DNA of 64,000 bases from Dehalococcoidia bacterium. GTDB lineage: Bacteria > Chloroflexota > Dehalococcoidia > Lucifugimonadales > Lucifugimonadaceae. The DNA lies in NCBI GenBank assembly GCA_022451965.1, contig JAKUNJ010000004.1:62001-126000 (forward strand), written 5' to 3'. Below are positions 1 to 8,064 of the stretch, piece after piece (position 1 is the first letter of the stretch; each line of letters starts with the position of its first letter). The notes under the pieces were generated by a model. The model saw only the letters and a program-made list of their open reading frames with translations. It had not been told where the DNA came from and did no database searches. Made by a program: the position numbers and the translations under genes.

Positions 1-2
1 GT

Positions 3-692
3 TGTGGATATTATCCATTACAAGCTGTTAATGAAGATATGATTGGGCACTGTTTTACTGGTAGTCCTCCCAAACAAACTCTACCAACTTGGGGCTCCGA
101 ACCAATCTTAGGAACAAATCCTGTAGCTTGGGCTGCTCCTGCCAAAGAAATGCCTCCTTTTCTTTTTGATATTGCAACTTCTCAAGTTGCTGGGAATAAG
201 ATAGAACTTACTAGAAGAACAGGTGCAAAATTATTACCTTCATGGATTGCTGATCAAAATGGAGTGCCTATTATGGAAGAAATTGAAACCCCAGATAGGG
301 GCCGATACCATTTGCTACCCTTCGGAGGAACAAGAGAAAATGGTTCACATAAAGGATTTGGATTAGGATTTGTAGGAGAAATGATGACTAATATATTATC
401 CGGTGCAGGGCCAGGTATATTTAACGATCATCAAGGCTCTGATTTTTTTGTTGCATACTCTATTGATGCCTTTACTGATGTAGCAAAGTTTAAGGCTGAT
501 ATGGATTCACTTTTAAAAAGGATTATTGAATCTAAACCAGCTACTGGATATGAAAGAGTTGTTTATGCTGGATATTTAGAAAATGAAGAATACGATAAAA
601 GATCAAAAGATGGAATTCCATACCATTTTGAAGTTATAGAATGGTTTGAAAATTACTGTTTAAAAAATAAGATTGAATGTGATTTAAGGTAG
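3..692 (+). CDS. Malate/L-lactate dehydrogenase family (Ldh_2) oxidoreductase, 5' truncated by window edge
   Basis: C-terminal two thirds of an NAD(P)-dependent 2-hydroxyacid dehydrogenase of the Ldh_2/YlbC/ureidoglycolate dehydrogenase fold. The frame is open to the window start, and the residues before the first ATG (position 39) read as family sequence, so the true start lies upstream and 39 is only an internal Met. The diagnostic stretch GTNPVAWAAP matches the family's GTNPxAxAxP nucleotide-binding segment, followed by FDIATSQVAGNKI and a Gly-rich SHKGFGLGFVGEM block. The substrate (malate, lactate, a sugar-derived 2-hydroxyacid) cannot be read from this part. The gene converges on the aldolase at 695 with a 2-nt gap. 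Confidence 0.85.
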   Translation, partial: CGYYPLQAVNEDMIGHCFTGSPPKQTLPTWGSEPILGTNPVAWAAPAKEMPPFLFDIATSQVAGNKIELTRRTGAKLLPSWIADQNGVPIMEEIETPDRGRYHLLPFGGTRENGSHKGFGLGFVGEMMTNILSGAGPGIFNDHQGSDFFVAYSIDAFTDVAKFKADMDSLLKRIIESKPATGYERVVYAGYLENEEYDKRSKDGIPYHFEVIEWFENYCLKNKIECDLR

Positions 693-694
693 AC

Positions 695-1588
695 TTAAAT
701 TTCCATTTTTCTATTAGTGTAATTTCTACCAATTTTTGCTGCTTCTTCACTTTGACCAGCTATGACTCGTGCGCCTGAATCAATAACATCTTTTATATTT
801 TCTGGAGTCCCCTCGCTTAGGAATTTTATATTATTTTTTTTACAGGCTTCTTTAACTCTTTCAGATGCATCAATAATTCTTTGATCGGGATTAGATCCTT
901 TTACTCTATTTATTTTCATAGACATAGACATATCTCCAGGTCCCATTTCTGCAAAACCTATACCAGGTACGCTTAGTATTTGCTCACAATTATTTAATCC
1001 TTCCAATGTTTCAATCTTTAGGCCTAATAATAGCTCCCCATTAGGATTTAGTGGCCAAGGGTCAGCTTTTTCCATATATTCGTTATTATCTTCTAATCCC
1101 CACTTTAATTTAGCCATAAATTCTGATCCTACACCTCTTGTTCCATCCTTTAGTCCGAATCCTACGCCTCGATCATTTAGTTTATATCTACACGATTCTA
1201 CAAAAGCTGATACTGCTTCAGGAGATGAAGCTTCACATAATAAAATACCATGAACTCCTCTAGCTAAAATTTGTCTAATTTGCCAAGCATTGTATCTGAT
1301 AATTTCACCACTTTCACCCTGAACAGGTAATTCTATAATTACTGCTGGAGTAACATGACCGGAAGGAGTTGGCCCACCATCAACTAGACCTTGCATGTAG
1401 GATTCTAAACCTCCCATATCAAAAGGTCCATGCTCCATTCCAATATTTATATAATCTGCCCAAATTTTTGCATCTTTTTTCCCTTGTTCGTAAGTCAAGA
1501 AGTCTTTGGAAAATGAATGAAGACCGGTGTAGTATATGGGCTGATCATTTTCAAGCAATTCTATAGCTCTGTTAATTCTATTAGGCAT
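695..1588 (-). CDS. HpcH/HpaI aldolase/citrate lyase family protein
   Basis: Class II, metal-dependent aldolase of the HpcH/HpaI family, about 297 aa and full length. Visible features are the N-terminal IGMEHGPFD (residues 49-57), the metal-ligand segment LKIETLEGLNN with Glu193, and GPGDMSMSM at 217-225, equivalent to the family's GPxDLS loop. Family members cleave 2-keto-3-deoxy acids or malyl-CoA-type substrates to pyruvate or glyoxylate plus an aldehyde or acyl-CoA. An AGAGGAG Shine-Dalgarno lies 7-8 nt before the ATG. It sits tail to tail with an Ldh_2 dehydrogenase. The exact substrate is unknown, and the long insert before residue 180 sets it apart from canonical HpaI. Confidence 0.8.
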   Translation of the reverse strand: MPNRINRAIELLENDQPIYYTGLHSFSKDFLTYEQGKKDAKIWADYINIGMEHGPFDMGGLESYMQGLVDGGPTPSGHVTPAVIIELPVQGESGEIIRYNAWQIRQILARGVHGILLCEASSPEAVSAFVESCRYKLNDRGVGFGLKDGTRGVGSEFMAKLKWGLEDNNEYMEKADPWPLNPNGELLLGLKIETLEGLNNCEQILSVPGIGFAEMGPGDMSMSMKINRVKGSNPDQRIIDASERVKEACKKNNIKFLSEGTPENIKDVIDSGARVIAGQSEEAAKIGRNYTNRKMEI

Positions 1589-1669
1589 AATTAAACTCCT
1601 CTGAAAAAGTTTTCGTTTTTTTGATATTTATGAAAATATAATACTATCTTTTAAAATAAAATAGTAAGT

Positions 1670-2236
1670 ATGAACAAATATATTAATTTTTTCCTCTTGA
1701 TAAGTCTTTTGACATTTATTAGTTGTCATATTCCTCCTTCACGTGAAATTCAAAATAAAGATTTTATAGAAATATCTTCTTTAATTGAATCTTCAGATAG
1801 AATATTAAATCTTTCTTTTGAAGGTGAAAAAATAGAATATCAAATTCAAGATGAAATGTATGTAAGTCTAGAGTTTATTGTTCAAGAAAAATTTATTGGA
1901 TCTTCAAAAAAAGGTGAAAAAATATTTGTCACATTACATAAAAATTACTACGATAATCTTGTAAATAATAATGAAGATAAATTTGAATTCGAAATTAAGA
2001 ATAATTATTTATTTTTTTTATTTGGAAGAGCAAAAAAGAATATTTTTCCAAAAGAATTAGGAGGAAGCCTTTGGTTTAATAATGGTAATCCTTCAATTTA
2101 CGAAATAAAAGATGACAGAATAAAAATTATAAGTAAGAAAGAAGTGCTAAGTAGTCTTTCTGATGAATTTCAGGAAGTTGAATTAAATAGTTATTTTCTA
2201 TTTAGAGATATGATTATAGAAGCTATAAACAAATGA
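1670..2236 (+). CDS. Putative lipoprotein of unknown function
   Basis: 188-aa protein with a short basic N-terminus, a hydrophobic stretch and a lipobox-like LTFISC at about residues 14-19, so probably exported and lipid-anchored at Cys19. The mature part is lysine- and glutamate-rich with alternating beta-like segments. I recognise no family. Its middle (LEFIVQEKFIGSSKKGEKI) loosely recalls secreted proteins whose domain describes a vesicle- or matrix-like beta fold, but this is not enough for a name. The stop codon overlaps the ATG of a 53-aa membrane mini-protein (ATGA), so the two are probably co-translated. A TATAAT at 1637-1642 could be its -10 box. Confidence 0.6.
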   Translation: MNKYINFFLLISLLTFISCHIPPSREIQNKDFIEISSLIESSDRILNLSFEGEKIEYQIQDEMYVSLEFIVQEKFIGSSKKGEKIFVTLHKNYYDNLVNNNEDKFEFEIKNNYLFFLFGRAKKNIFPKELGGSLWFNNGNPSIYEIKDDRIKIISKKEVLSSLSDEFQEVELNSYFLFRDMIIEAINK

Positions 2237-2394
2237 AAAATATTTTTATATTACATGGTTCTGTAGGATATTTTGATGAGATTTTTTTTGGAATTTTGAT
2301 TTTACTATTTTCTTTATTCATTGCTTATTCATATCTTAAAGCTAACAGAAGAAAAAAATTATTTTCAAAAAATAATAAAAAAACTAGGAAATAG
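2233..2394 (+). CDS. 53-aa single-pass membrane mini-protein
   Basis: Short frame starting in an ATGA overlap with the preceding lipoprotein gene. The product has a central hydrophobic helix (about residues 17-35, FFGILILLFSLFIAYSYL) followed by a strongly basic tail (RRKK...NNKKTRK), as expected for a one-helix protein with a cytoplasmic C-terminus. The 3' end overlaps the convergent CaiB gene by 11 bp. The coupled start and sensible membrane topology support a real gene, but there is no recognised family. It may be a partner or a membrane anchor for the lipoprotein. Confidence 0.5.
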   Translation: MKNIFILHGSVGYFDEIFFGILILLFSLFIAYSYLKANRRKKLFSKNNKKTRK

Positions 2395-3580
2395 CTCCTT
2401 TTTTTCTGAATTTTTCTATATCTTCTTTTGAGAAACCATTTTCAATCAATATTTTTTCTGTATGTTCTCCTAAAACAGGTGAAGGTGTTCTTAATGAACT
2501 TGGATTTTCAAGGAATTTAGCTACAAATCCAATGTTGTTATATTTACCTATTTTTGGATGTTCTAGTTCTACTTTCATATCTCTAAATTTAATTTGTTCA
2601 TCGTTCCACACTTCTTTGATATTATAAATTGGTCCGCATGGAACACCTGCAACATCTAATATTTTGATCCATTCTTCTCTAGTTTTTAAAATAAATGTTT
2701 TTTCAAGCTCCTTTTCTAATTCCATCCTATTTTTTACTCTAGATACATTATCTACAAAAACTTCTTTACTCTTTATGTCTTGTCTTTGTATTGCATCACA
2801 TAATCTCTCCCAATTACTTTGGTTTGGTGCAGCAACATTAAGGTATCCATCTTTTGTTTTTAGAGCTTGATAAGGGGCAGAAACTCTATGAGAGGATCCT
2901 AATGGTTCAGGTATCTCACCATCATAAAAGAAACCTGTAGATTCCCAAACTGTATATGCTAATGCTGATTCTAGCAGAGATACTTCTATATATTGCCCCT
3001 CCCCATTTTTTAATAAATTTATATATGCTGCTTGAATTGCAGACAAAGCAAACATTCCTGTATTTAGGTCTGCAATGGGTACACCTACTTTAGCAGGTGG
3101 ATTATTAGGATGACCTGTTATGCCCATTAGCCCGCCCATTCCCTGTGCTACTAAATCAAATCCTGCTTTTTTTGAATATGGACCTGTTCTACCGAATCCA
3201 GATATTGAACAATAAATAATTTTTTTATTTATTTTTTTTAGCTCTTCATAACCAAGGCCTAATTTCTCCATCGTGCCAGTTCTATAGTTTTCTAAAACAA
3301 CATCAGAATTTTCAACTAGTCTTTTCATTATTTTTATACCTTCTGGATTCTTAAAATCTATTACTATGGATTCTTTATTCCTGTTCAAATTCATAAATCC
3401 TACTGATTCTCCATTTATGAAAGGACCCCAAGTTCTTATATCGTCACCACCATTAGGTTTTTCTATCTTGATTACTTTAGCTCCCATATCACCCAGGATC
3501 ATTGAGCAAAAAGGTCCAGCTAAAATTTGACTACAGTCTAAAACTTTTAATCCATCTAGTATTCCAGCATGATTTTTCAT
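2384..3580 (-). CDS. CaiB/BaiF family (class III) CoA-transferase
   Basis: 398-aa acyl-CoA:carboxylate CoA-transferase of the formyl-CoA transferase/CaiB family. The N-terminal LDGLKVLDCSQILAGPFCSM and DMGAKVIKIEKPNGGDD segments bind CoA, and the catalytic Asp is Asp171 in VPIADLNTGM, which forms the aspartyl-CoA anhydride in this family. FGRTGPY and QGMGGLMGITG are also typical. These enzymes move CoA between organic acids (oxalate/formate, carnitine, succinate/malate and others); substrate choice is not readable here. The gene is monocistronic, convergent with the lipoprotein pair and divergent from rny. Confidence 0.9.
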   Translation of the reverse strand: MKNHAGILDGLKVLDCSQILAGPFCSMILGDMGAKVIKIEKPNGGDDIRTWGPFINGESVGFMNLNRNKESIVIDFKNPEGIKIMKRLVENSDVVLENYRTGTMEKLGLGYEELKKINKKIIYCSISGFGRTGPYSKKAGFDLVAQGMGGLMGITGHPNNPPAKVGVPIADLNTGMFALSAIQAAYINLLKNGEGQYIEVSLLESALAYTVWESTGFFYDGEIPEPLGSSHRVSAPYQALKTKDGYLNVAAPNQSNWERLCDAIQRQDIKSKEVFVDNVSRVKNRMELEKELEKTFILKTREEWIKILDVAGVPCGPIYNIKEVWNDEQIKFRDMKVELEHPKIGKYNNIGFVAKFLENPSSLRTPSPVLGEHTEKILIENGFSKEDIEKFRKKGAIS

Positions 3581-3660
3581 TTATTTTAACTTTCTATTTT
3601 TATTTTTTGTGGCGTTTTGAACAAATTGTATCTATTTATTATGATTTTGCATAATTAAGT

Positions 3661-3718
3661 TATAATGGTAAAAGAATTTTAAAAACTATAAAGAAATAAA
3701 AATTAGAATAACTGGAGG
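3661..3718 (+). promoter_or_regulatory. Probable rny promoter -10 box and Shine-Dalgarno
   Basis: A perfect TATAAT lies at 3661-3666, about 57 nt before the rny ATG, and a GGAGG Shine-Dalgarno at 3714-3718 is spaced 5 nt from it. No convincing -35 hexamer is visible at 17 bp upstream. The 143-bp region between the divergent CaiB and rny genes holds nothing else I can identify. Confidence 0.4.
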
Positions 3719-3723
3719 TCATT

Positions 3724-5262
3724 ATGAATATGATCCTAACGGTTATCATTAGTATTTTAGTATCAGGTTTAATTTTTGGGATTTTAGGTTACTTTGTTAG
3801 ATTTTTCACCGTAAGTGGTGAATTAAGAAGAACCAAAGATGTTGTTGAGGGACAATTAAGAAGAGCCGAGTCTCGAAGTAGAGAGATATTAGTTGAAGCA
3901 AAAGAAAATGCTTTACAAATAAAGAGCTCTGCTCAAGGAGAGATTAATAACAATAGAAGAGATCTGCAAAAATTAGAAACACAATTAGAAGCTAGAGAAG
4001 AAAATTTAAAAAAACAAAATGCTGAACTTAGAAGAAAAACAGATAATGTTGAAAAAAAAGATAAATCTCTTGATTTAGAACGAGAAAAGATTCAGAAAAT
4101 CGAATCTGAACAACAAATCGAACTAGAAAAAATTTCTAATTACTCTGCTGATCAAGCAAGAGAAGTACTAATTGATAAAACCAATAAGAACATAGAATTT
4201 GAATTAGCAAAACTTTACAAAGATGCTGAAAATGAAATGCTTTCTACAGCAGATGAAAAAGCTAAAGAAATTTTAGCTGCTTCCATGCAAAGATTTGCAT
4301 CTGAAGTAGTGGCTGAATCCTCTGTTTCTTCAATTGAACTCCCAAATGAAGAAATGAAAGGAAGAATTATAGGAAGAGAAGGGAGGAATATTAGAGCTCT
4401 AGAGAATTTTACAGGTGTAGATTTGATAGTAGATGAAGAGCCTAAGTCCATATCTGTTTCATGTTTTGATCCTATTAGAAAACAGACAGCAGTTTTAGCA
4501 ATTAATTCCTTAATCAAAGATGGAAGAATACATCCTGCAAGAATTGAAGAATTAGTAGAAAAATCCAAAAATGAGGTTAATATAGAAGTAAGAAACGCAG
4601 GCCAAAAAGCAATTTTTGAAACTAATGTAAAAGGCTTGAATAATGAAATTGTAGAGCTTATGGGAAGGTTGAAGTATAGGTATTCATACGGAGAAAATGT
4701 TCTTCAACACTCTATTGAAGTTGGTAGATTTGCTGGAATACTTGCTGCTCAAATAGGTCTAGATGTTGAAATATGTAAGACTGCAGGTTTTTTGCATGAT
4801 CTTGGTAAAGCATTAACTCATGAAATTGAGGGTCCTCATGCTGAAATTGGGGCTGATATAGCAGAAAGAAATAATCTTTCTCCGAAAATTGTGACAGCAA
4901 TTAGAGAACACCACGATAGAGAAATGTCTTCTGCAGAAAGTTATGTAGTTGCAGCGGCAGATGCAATTAGTGCTGCTAGACCAGGTGCTAGAAACGACTC
5001 TTTGGAAAGATATATTGAAAGGCTTACTGCCCTAGAAGAAATTGCTCTAAGCTTTGATGGGGTAGAAAAATGTTTTGCCATTCAAGCTGGAAGAGAAATA
5101 AGAGTTATGGTTAACCCTGAATCTATTGATGATTCTAGAGCATCCACCTTAGCTAGAGATATTTCTAATGAAGTAAAGGAAAAATTAAATTTCCCTGGTC
5201 AAATAAAAATAATTGTAATAAGAGAAACTAGGGCTATAGAAACTACTGGAGATTATAGTTAG
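3724..5262 (+). CDS. rny: Ribonuclease Y
   Basis: 512-aa membrane-anchored endoribonuclease that starts mRNA decay in bacteria lacking RNase E. Domain order is as in the family: N-terminal transmembrane helix (about residues 4-27), a long charged coiled coil (about 35-190), a KH RNA-binding domain with GRIIGREGRNIRALE from residue 213, and an HD phosphodiesterase domain with His358-Asp359 in HDLGKALTHE. The C-terminus includes the typical QAGREIRVMVNP and GQIKIIVIRE segments. It heads a plus-strand run and is followed after 8 nt by ymdB, an arrangement conserved in Firmicutes and other phyla. Length and motifs are canonical. Confidence 0.97.
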   Translation: MNMILTVIISILVSGLIFGILGYFVRFFTVSGELRRTKDVVEGQLRRAESRSREILVEAKENALQIKSSAQGEINNNRRDLQKLETQLEAREENLKKQNAELRRKTDNVEKKDKSLDLEREKIQKIESEQQIELEKISNYSADQAREVLIDKTNKNIEFELAKLYKDAENEMLSTADEKAKEILAASMQRFASEVVAESSVSSIELPNEEMKGRIIGREGRNIRALENFTGVDLIVDEEPKSISVSCFDPIRKQTAVLAINSLIKDGRIHPARIEELVEKSKNEVNIEVRNAGQKAIFETNVKGLNNEIVELMGRLKYRYSYGENVLQHSIEVGRFAGILAAQIGLDVEICKTAGFLHDLGKALTHEIEGPHAEIGADIAERNNLSPKIVTAIREHHDREMSSAESYVVAAADAISAARPGARNDSLERYIERLTALEEIALSFDGVEKCFAIQAGREIRVMVNPESIDDSRASTLARDISNEVKEKLNFPGQIKIIVIRETRAIETTGDYS

Positions 5263-5270
5263 GAGAAAAT

Positions 5271-6041
5271 TTGAAAACCTTAATGATTGGCGATATCGTT
5301 GGGAAAGGTGGTAGAAAAACTCTTAAGATTGTTTTACCTGAAATTATAAAAAAAGAAAAAATAGATTTTGTTATAGCACAAGGTGAGAATTCTGCAGGTG
5401 GGTTCGGTCTAACAAAAAAAATATCAAATGAATTCTTTGATTCAGGAGTTAATGTTATTACTTCGGGTAATCATATTTGGGATAAACCAGATATTTACGA
5501 TGAACTAGACAAAATAAACTCTAGAGTCTTAAGACCTCATAATTATCCTTCGGATAAACCAGGGACAGGGATATATTTCAATAATAACTTGGCAGTTATA
5601 AATTTATTAGGGTCAGTTTGGATGGGAAAAGTTGATTCTCCTTTTAACTTAATTGGGTCTTTATTAGATGATTTACCAAATGTTCCTATTTTTTTAGATT
5701 TTCATGCTGAAGCTACTTCAGAGAAAGCCGCTATGGCATGGTATTTAGACGGTAAAATTTCTGCATTAGTAGGCACTCATACTCATGTAGCTACTAGTGA
5801 TAATAAAATTTTACCATCAGGAACAGCATTTGTTTCAGACTTAGGTATGGTAGGTGCAAAAAATAGCATATTAGGTATGGATAAAGATGCTTCTATATCA
5901 AGATTTTTTAATGGTAAAAGAAATAGAATGACCCCTATAGAAAAAGGTGAAATGATATTTAATTCTGTGCTAATAGAAATTGATAATCTATCTAAAAAAG
6001 CAGTATCTATATCAAGATTAGATAAAGAAATAAGTATTTGA
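5271..6041 (+). CDS. YmdB-type metallophosphoesterase (TIGR00282 family)
   Basis: 256-aa calcineurin-like phosphoesterase of the YmdB/TIGR00282 family, which hydrolyses 2',3'- or 3',5'-cyclic nucleotides. Metal ligands are visible: Asp8 (GDIVGKGGR), Glu39-Asn40 (QGENSAGG), Asn67-His68 (TSGNHIWD), plus DFHAEATSEK and the THTHVATSD loop. The start is TTG, chosen because AGGAGA sits 4 nt upstream and the sequence begins directly with the KTLMIGD strand. Position straight after rny suggests a joint role in RNA turnover or signalling, as proposed for Bacillus YmdB. Confidence 0.93.
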   Translation: MKTLMIGDIVGKGGRKTLKIVLPEIIKKEKIDFVIAQGENSAGGFGLTKKISNEFFDSGVNVITSGNHIWDKPDIYDELDKINSRVLRPHNYPSDKPGTGIYFNNNLAVINLLGSVWMGKVDSPFNLIGSLLDDLPNVPIFLDFHAEATSEKAAMAWYLDGKISALVGTHTHVATSDNKILPSGTAFVSDLGMVGAKNSILGMDKDASISRFFNGKRNRMTPIEKGEMIFNSVLIEIDNLSKKAVSISRLDKEISI

Positions 6042-6862
6042 TGTTTGCAGATTTACATATTCATACGGATTATTCTGATGGAATATATTCTCCTGAGTCT
6101 ATAATAAAAAAATCTTTGAAAGCCAAATTAACTAAAATATCCATTACCGATCATGATATTTTTTTAGGGAACTTGGAAGCTAGAGAAATAGCAAAAAAAA
6201 AAAGATATAAACTAGAAATTATTCCTGGAGTAGAATTCTCAGCATTTACTCAGAATAAAGAAATTCATATTATTGGTCTTTTTATAGATTTTGAAAATTA
6301 TAAAATTATAAATCTTGTTAATGATCTTCAAATAAGAAGAAAAAAAACAGTGCAAAATATAATTAATTACCTCAATCAAAAGGCAGTAAATATATCTTAT
6401 GAAGAGGTCTTAAGTTTGGCAAAAGGGTCAATAGGTCGCCCTCATATAGCTCATGAATTGATAAATAAAGGATACGCCTTAAGTGTAAATGATGCTTTTG
6501 ATAGATATTTATCAAATAATATACTTGGTGATGTTAGAGAACCTAGTTTATCTATTAAGAATGCTATTAAGGTAATTAAAGATGCAGGTGGTATTTCAGT
6601 TTATGCTCATCCTAATTTAACTGATAAAAACTTTTTTAATGATTTGAGAGAAATGAAAGAAATAGGACTAGATGGTATAGAGGTATCCTCCCCAAGATAT
6701 GGATTATCAAGACAAAAAGAATTAATGGAAATTTGCAATAAGTTAAATCTTATAAAGTCTGGGGGTAGTGACTTTCATGGATTCCATAAAGGCATAGATA
6801 TAGAACCTAAAAATGGAATAAATGAGATAGAGTTTAAAAATTTGATAAGATCTATAGAATAA
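6041..6862 (+). CDS. PHP-domain phosphoesterase
   Basis: 273-aa PHP-family metal-dependent phosphatase of the YciV/RNase AM type (3',5'-nucleoside bisphosphate phosphatase or 5' exonuclease). Metal-binding motifs are HIHTDYSDG (His6, His8, Asp13), TDHD at 36-39, Glu65 in PGVEFSA, GRPHIAH, YAHPN and GGSDFHG. The ATG at 6041 overlaps the ymdB stop as TGATG and is preferred over the TTG 3 nt upstream. Neighbours rny and ymdB make nucleotide or oligoribonucleotide recycling a sensible role, but that is inference from context and family. Confidence 0.85.
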   Translation: MFADLHIHTDYSDGIYSPESIIKKSLKAKLTKISITDHDIFLGNLEAREIAKKKRYKLEIIPGVEFSAFTQNKEIHIIGLFIDFENYKIINLVNDLQIRRKKTVQNIINYLNQKAVNISYEEVLSLAKGSIGRPHIAHELINKGYALSVNDAFDRYLSNNILGDVREPSLSIKNAIKVIKDAGGISVYAHPNLTDKNFFNDLREMKEIGLDGIEVSSPRYGLSRQKELMEICNKLNLIKSGGSDFHGFHKGIDIEPKNGINEIEFKNLIRSIE

Positions 6863-6864
6863 AA

Positions 6865-7506
6865 ATGCTTACAGATTTTTTATTAATAATTATTTTATAC
6901 TTAATTGGATCATTTCCTACATCATATTTTTATGGAAATTTTTTTCTTAATAAAAATATACTATTAGAAGGAAGTAGCCATTCGGGTCTTTCTAATATTT
7001 ACAGATACCTAAGCTTTTATAAAATATTAATGATTCTCTTTTTTGATGTAGTTATAAAAGGTGCTTTACCTTCATATATATTATCTTCGTATTTATCAGA
7101 TTTAACTAATTATCTTATTGCTTTAGTTGTTGGGCATAATTTCTCAATATTTTTGAAATTCAAAGGAGGCAGGGGCTTGGCAATATCCCTAGGAATATTA
7201 TTAGGAGCTAAAATAGAATTATTTTTTACTGTTCTTATAATATTTTTAATATTATGGGCAATTGTAAAGTTTAAGGATAGTTCATGGCCTTGGTTGGTTA
7301 GTCTAATAATAACTACTATCACTTATTTATATGATTATCATTTAGGAAATTTTTTCTTTGATAGTGAATATAAAAATATTAAGCTTCTCTTATTTTCAAT
7401 CTTATTATTATTAATTTTTACCAGAATCTTAGGAAAAAGAAATTATAGTAGGATTAACTATAAGACTATAATTTATAGAATATTTTTCGATAGAGATAAT
7501 TTCTAA
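6865..7506 (+). CDS. plsY: PlsY-like acyl-phosphate:glycerol-3-phosphate acyltransferase
   Basis: 213-aa integral membrane protein with five or six hydrophobic segments and the PlsY motifs in order: LIGSFPTSYFYG near residue 13, GSSHSGLSNIYR at 36-47, and VGHNFSIFLKFKGGRGLA at 89-106. PlsY makes lysophosphatidic acid from acyl-phosphate. The second motif departs from the usual GSGNxGATNxxR, keeping only the outer Gly-Ser, the Gly, the Asn and the Arg, and GGKG is GGRG. It could be a divergent PlsY or a paralogue with altered activity. The gene starts 2 nt after the PHP gene. Confidence 0.75.
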   Translation: MLTDFLLIIILYLIGSFPTSYFYGNFFLNKNILLEGSSHSGLSNIYRYLSFYKILMILFFDVVIKGALPSYILSSYLSDLTNYLIALVVGHNFSIFLKFKGGRGLAISLGILLGAKIELFFTVLIIFLILWAIVKFKDSSWPWLVSLIITTITYLYDYHLGNFFFDSEYKNIKLLLFSILLLLIFTRILGKRNYSRINYKTIIYRIFFDRDNF

Positions 7507-8058
7507 ATGCAATGTTATAATCATAAAAATATTGAGACACTTTTGAATTGCTCAAGATGTAATAAGCCTATATGTAATAGATGCACTACTGATTCCTATG
7601 TTGGTATTAAATGCAAAGACTGTGGATCTATAGGGAGGCCAGATATTTTAAATGTTTCTTTTATCGATTTTCTAAGAGTATTTTCTCTTTCCTTTTTATT
7701 TTCTGTAATAATTGGTTTTTTGTATTCTATGATTTTGATAACTTTACTTAATATCGATTTACTTGGGAATATTCAATCTACTGCACTTATGTTTATAAGA
7801 ATTATAACCTTAATTTTTCTTGTTTTTTTTGGTGTTGTTAATGGCGAGTTAGTGAAAAAATTATCTAATAAAAAAATAAATAAAATATTTCCTATAATTG
7901 CTGCCTTAAGCACATTATTATTATGGTTAGTTATTTATTTCATCTTTTCATCACTTTTTAGTTCATACATTAATTGGTGGTATCAGTTTTTTTATCAACC
8001 TGTGTCTATGCTTGGCTTAGGAATAGGAATATACTTATCATACGCAAGATTAAAATGA
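7507..8058 (+). CDS. B-box zinc-finger membrane protein
   Basis: 183-aa protein with an N-terminal B-box-type zinc finger (Cys3, His6, Cys15, Cys18, Cys23, Cys26, Cys36, Cys39; note CSRCNKPICNRC) followed by four predicted membrane helices. The same finger is common at the N-terminus of rhomboid-like and other small membrane proteins of Chloroflexi and Actinobacteria, but the rhomboid Ser/His active site is not present here. The ATG follows the plsY stop without a gap, so it belongs to the rny run. The finger probably lies in the cytoplasm and recruits a protein partner; function unknown. Confidence 0.7.
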   Translation: MQCYNHKNIETLLNCSRCNKPICNRCTTDSYVGIKCKDCGSIGRPDILNVSFIDFLRVFSLSFLFSVIIGFLYSMILITLLNIDLLGNIQSTALMFIRIITLIFLVFFGVVNGELVKKLSNKKINKIFPIIAALSTLLLWLVIYFIFSSLFSSYINWWYQFFYQPVSMLGLGIGIYLSYARLK

Positions 8059-8064
8059 GGATAA

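Noticed and set aside
4215-4900. Minus-strand ORFs inside rny
   Set aside because: They overlap the KH and HD domains of rny and have His/Gln/Ser-biased shadow composition.
7507-8058. Rhomboid protease
   Set aside because: The B-box finger is often fused to rhomboids, but the GxSx and His active-site helices are absent.
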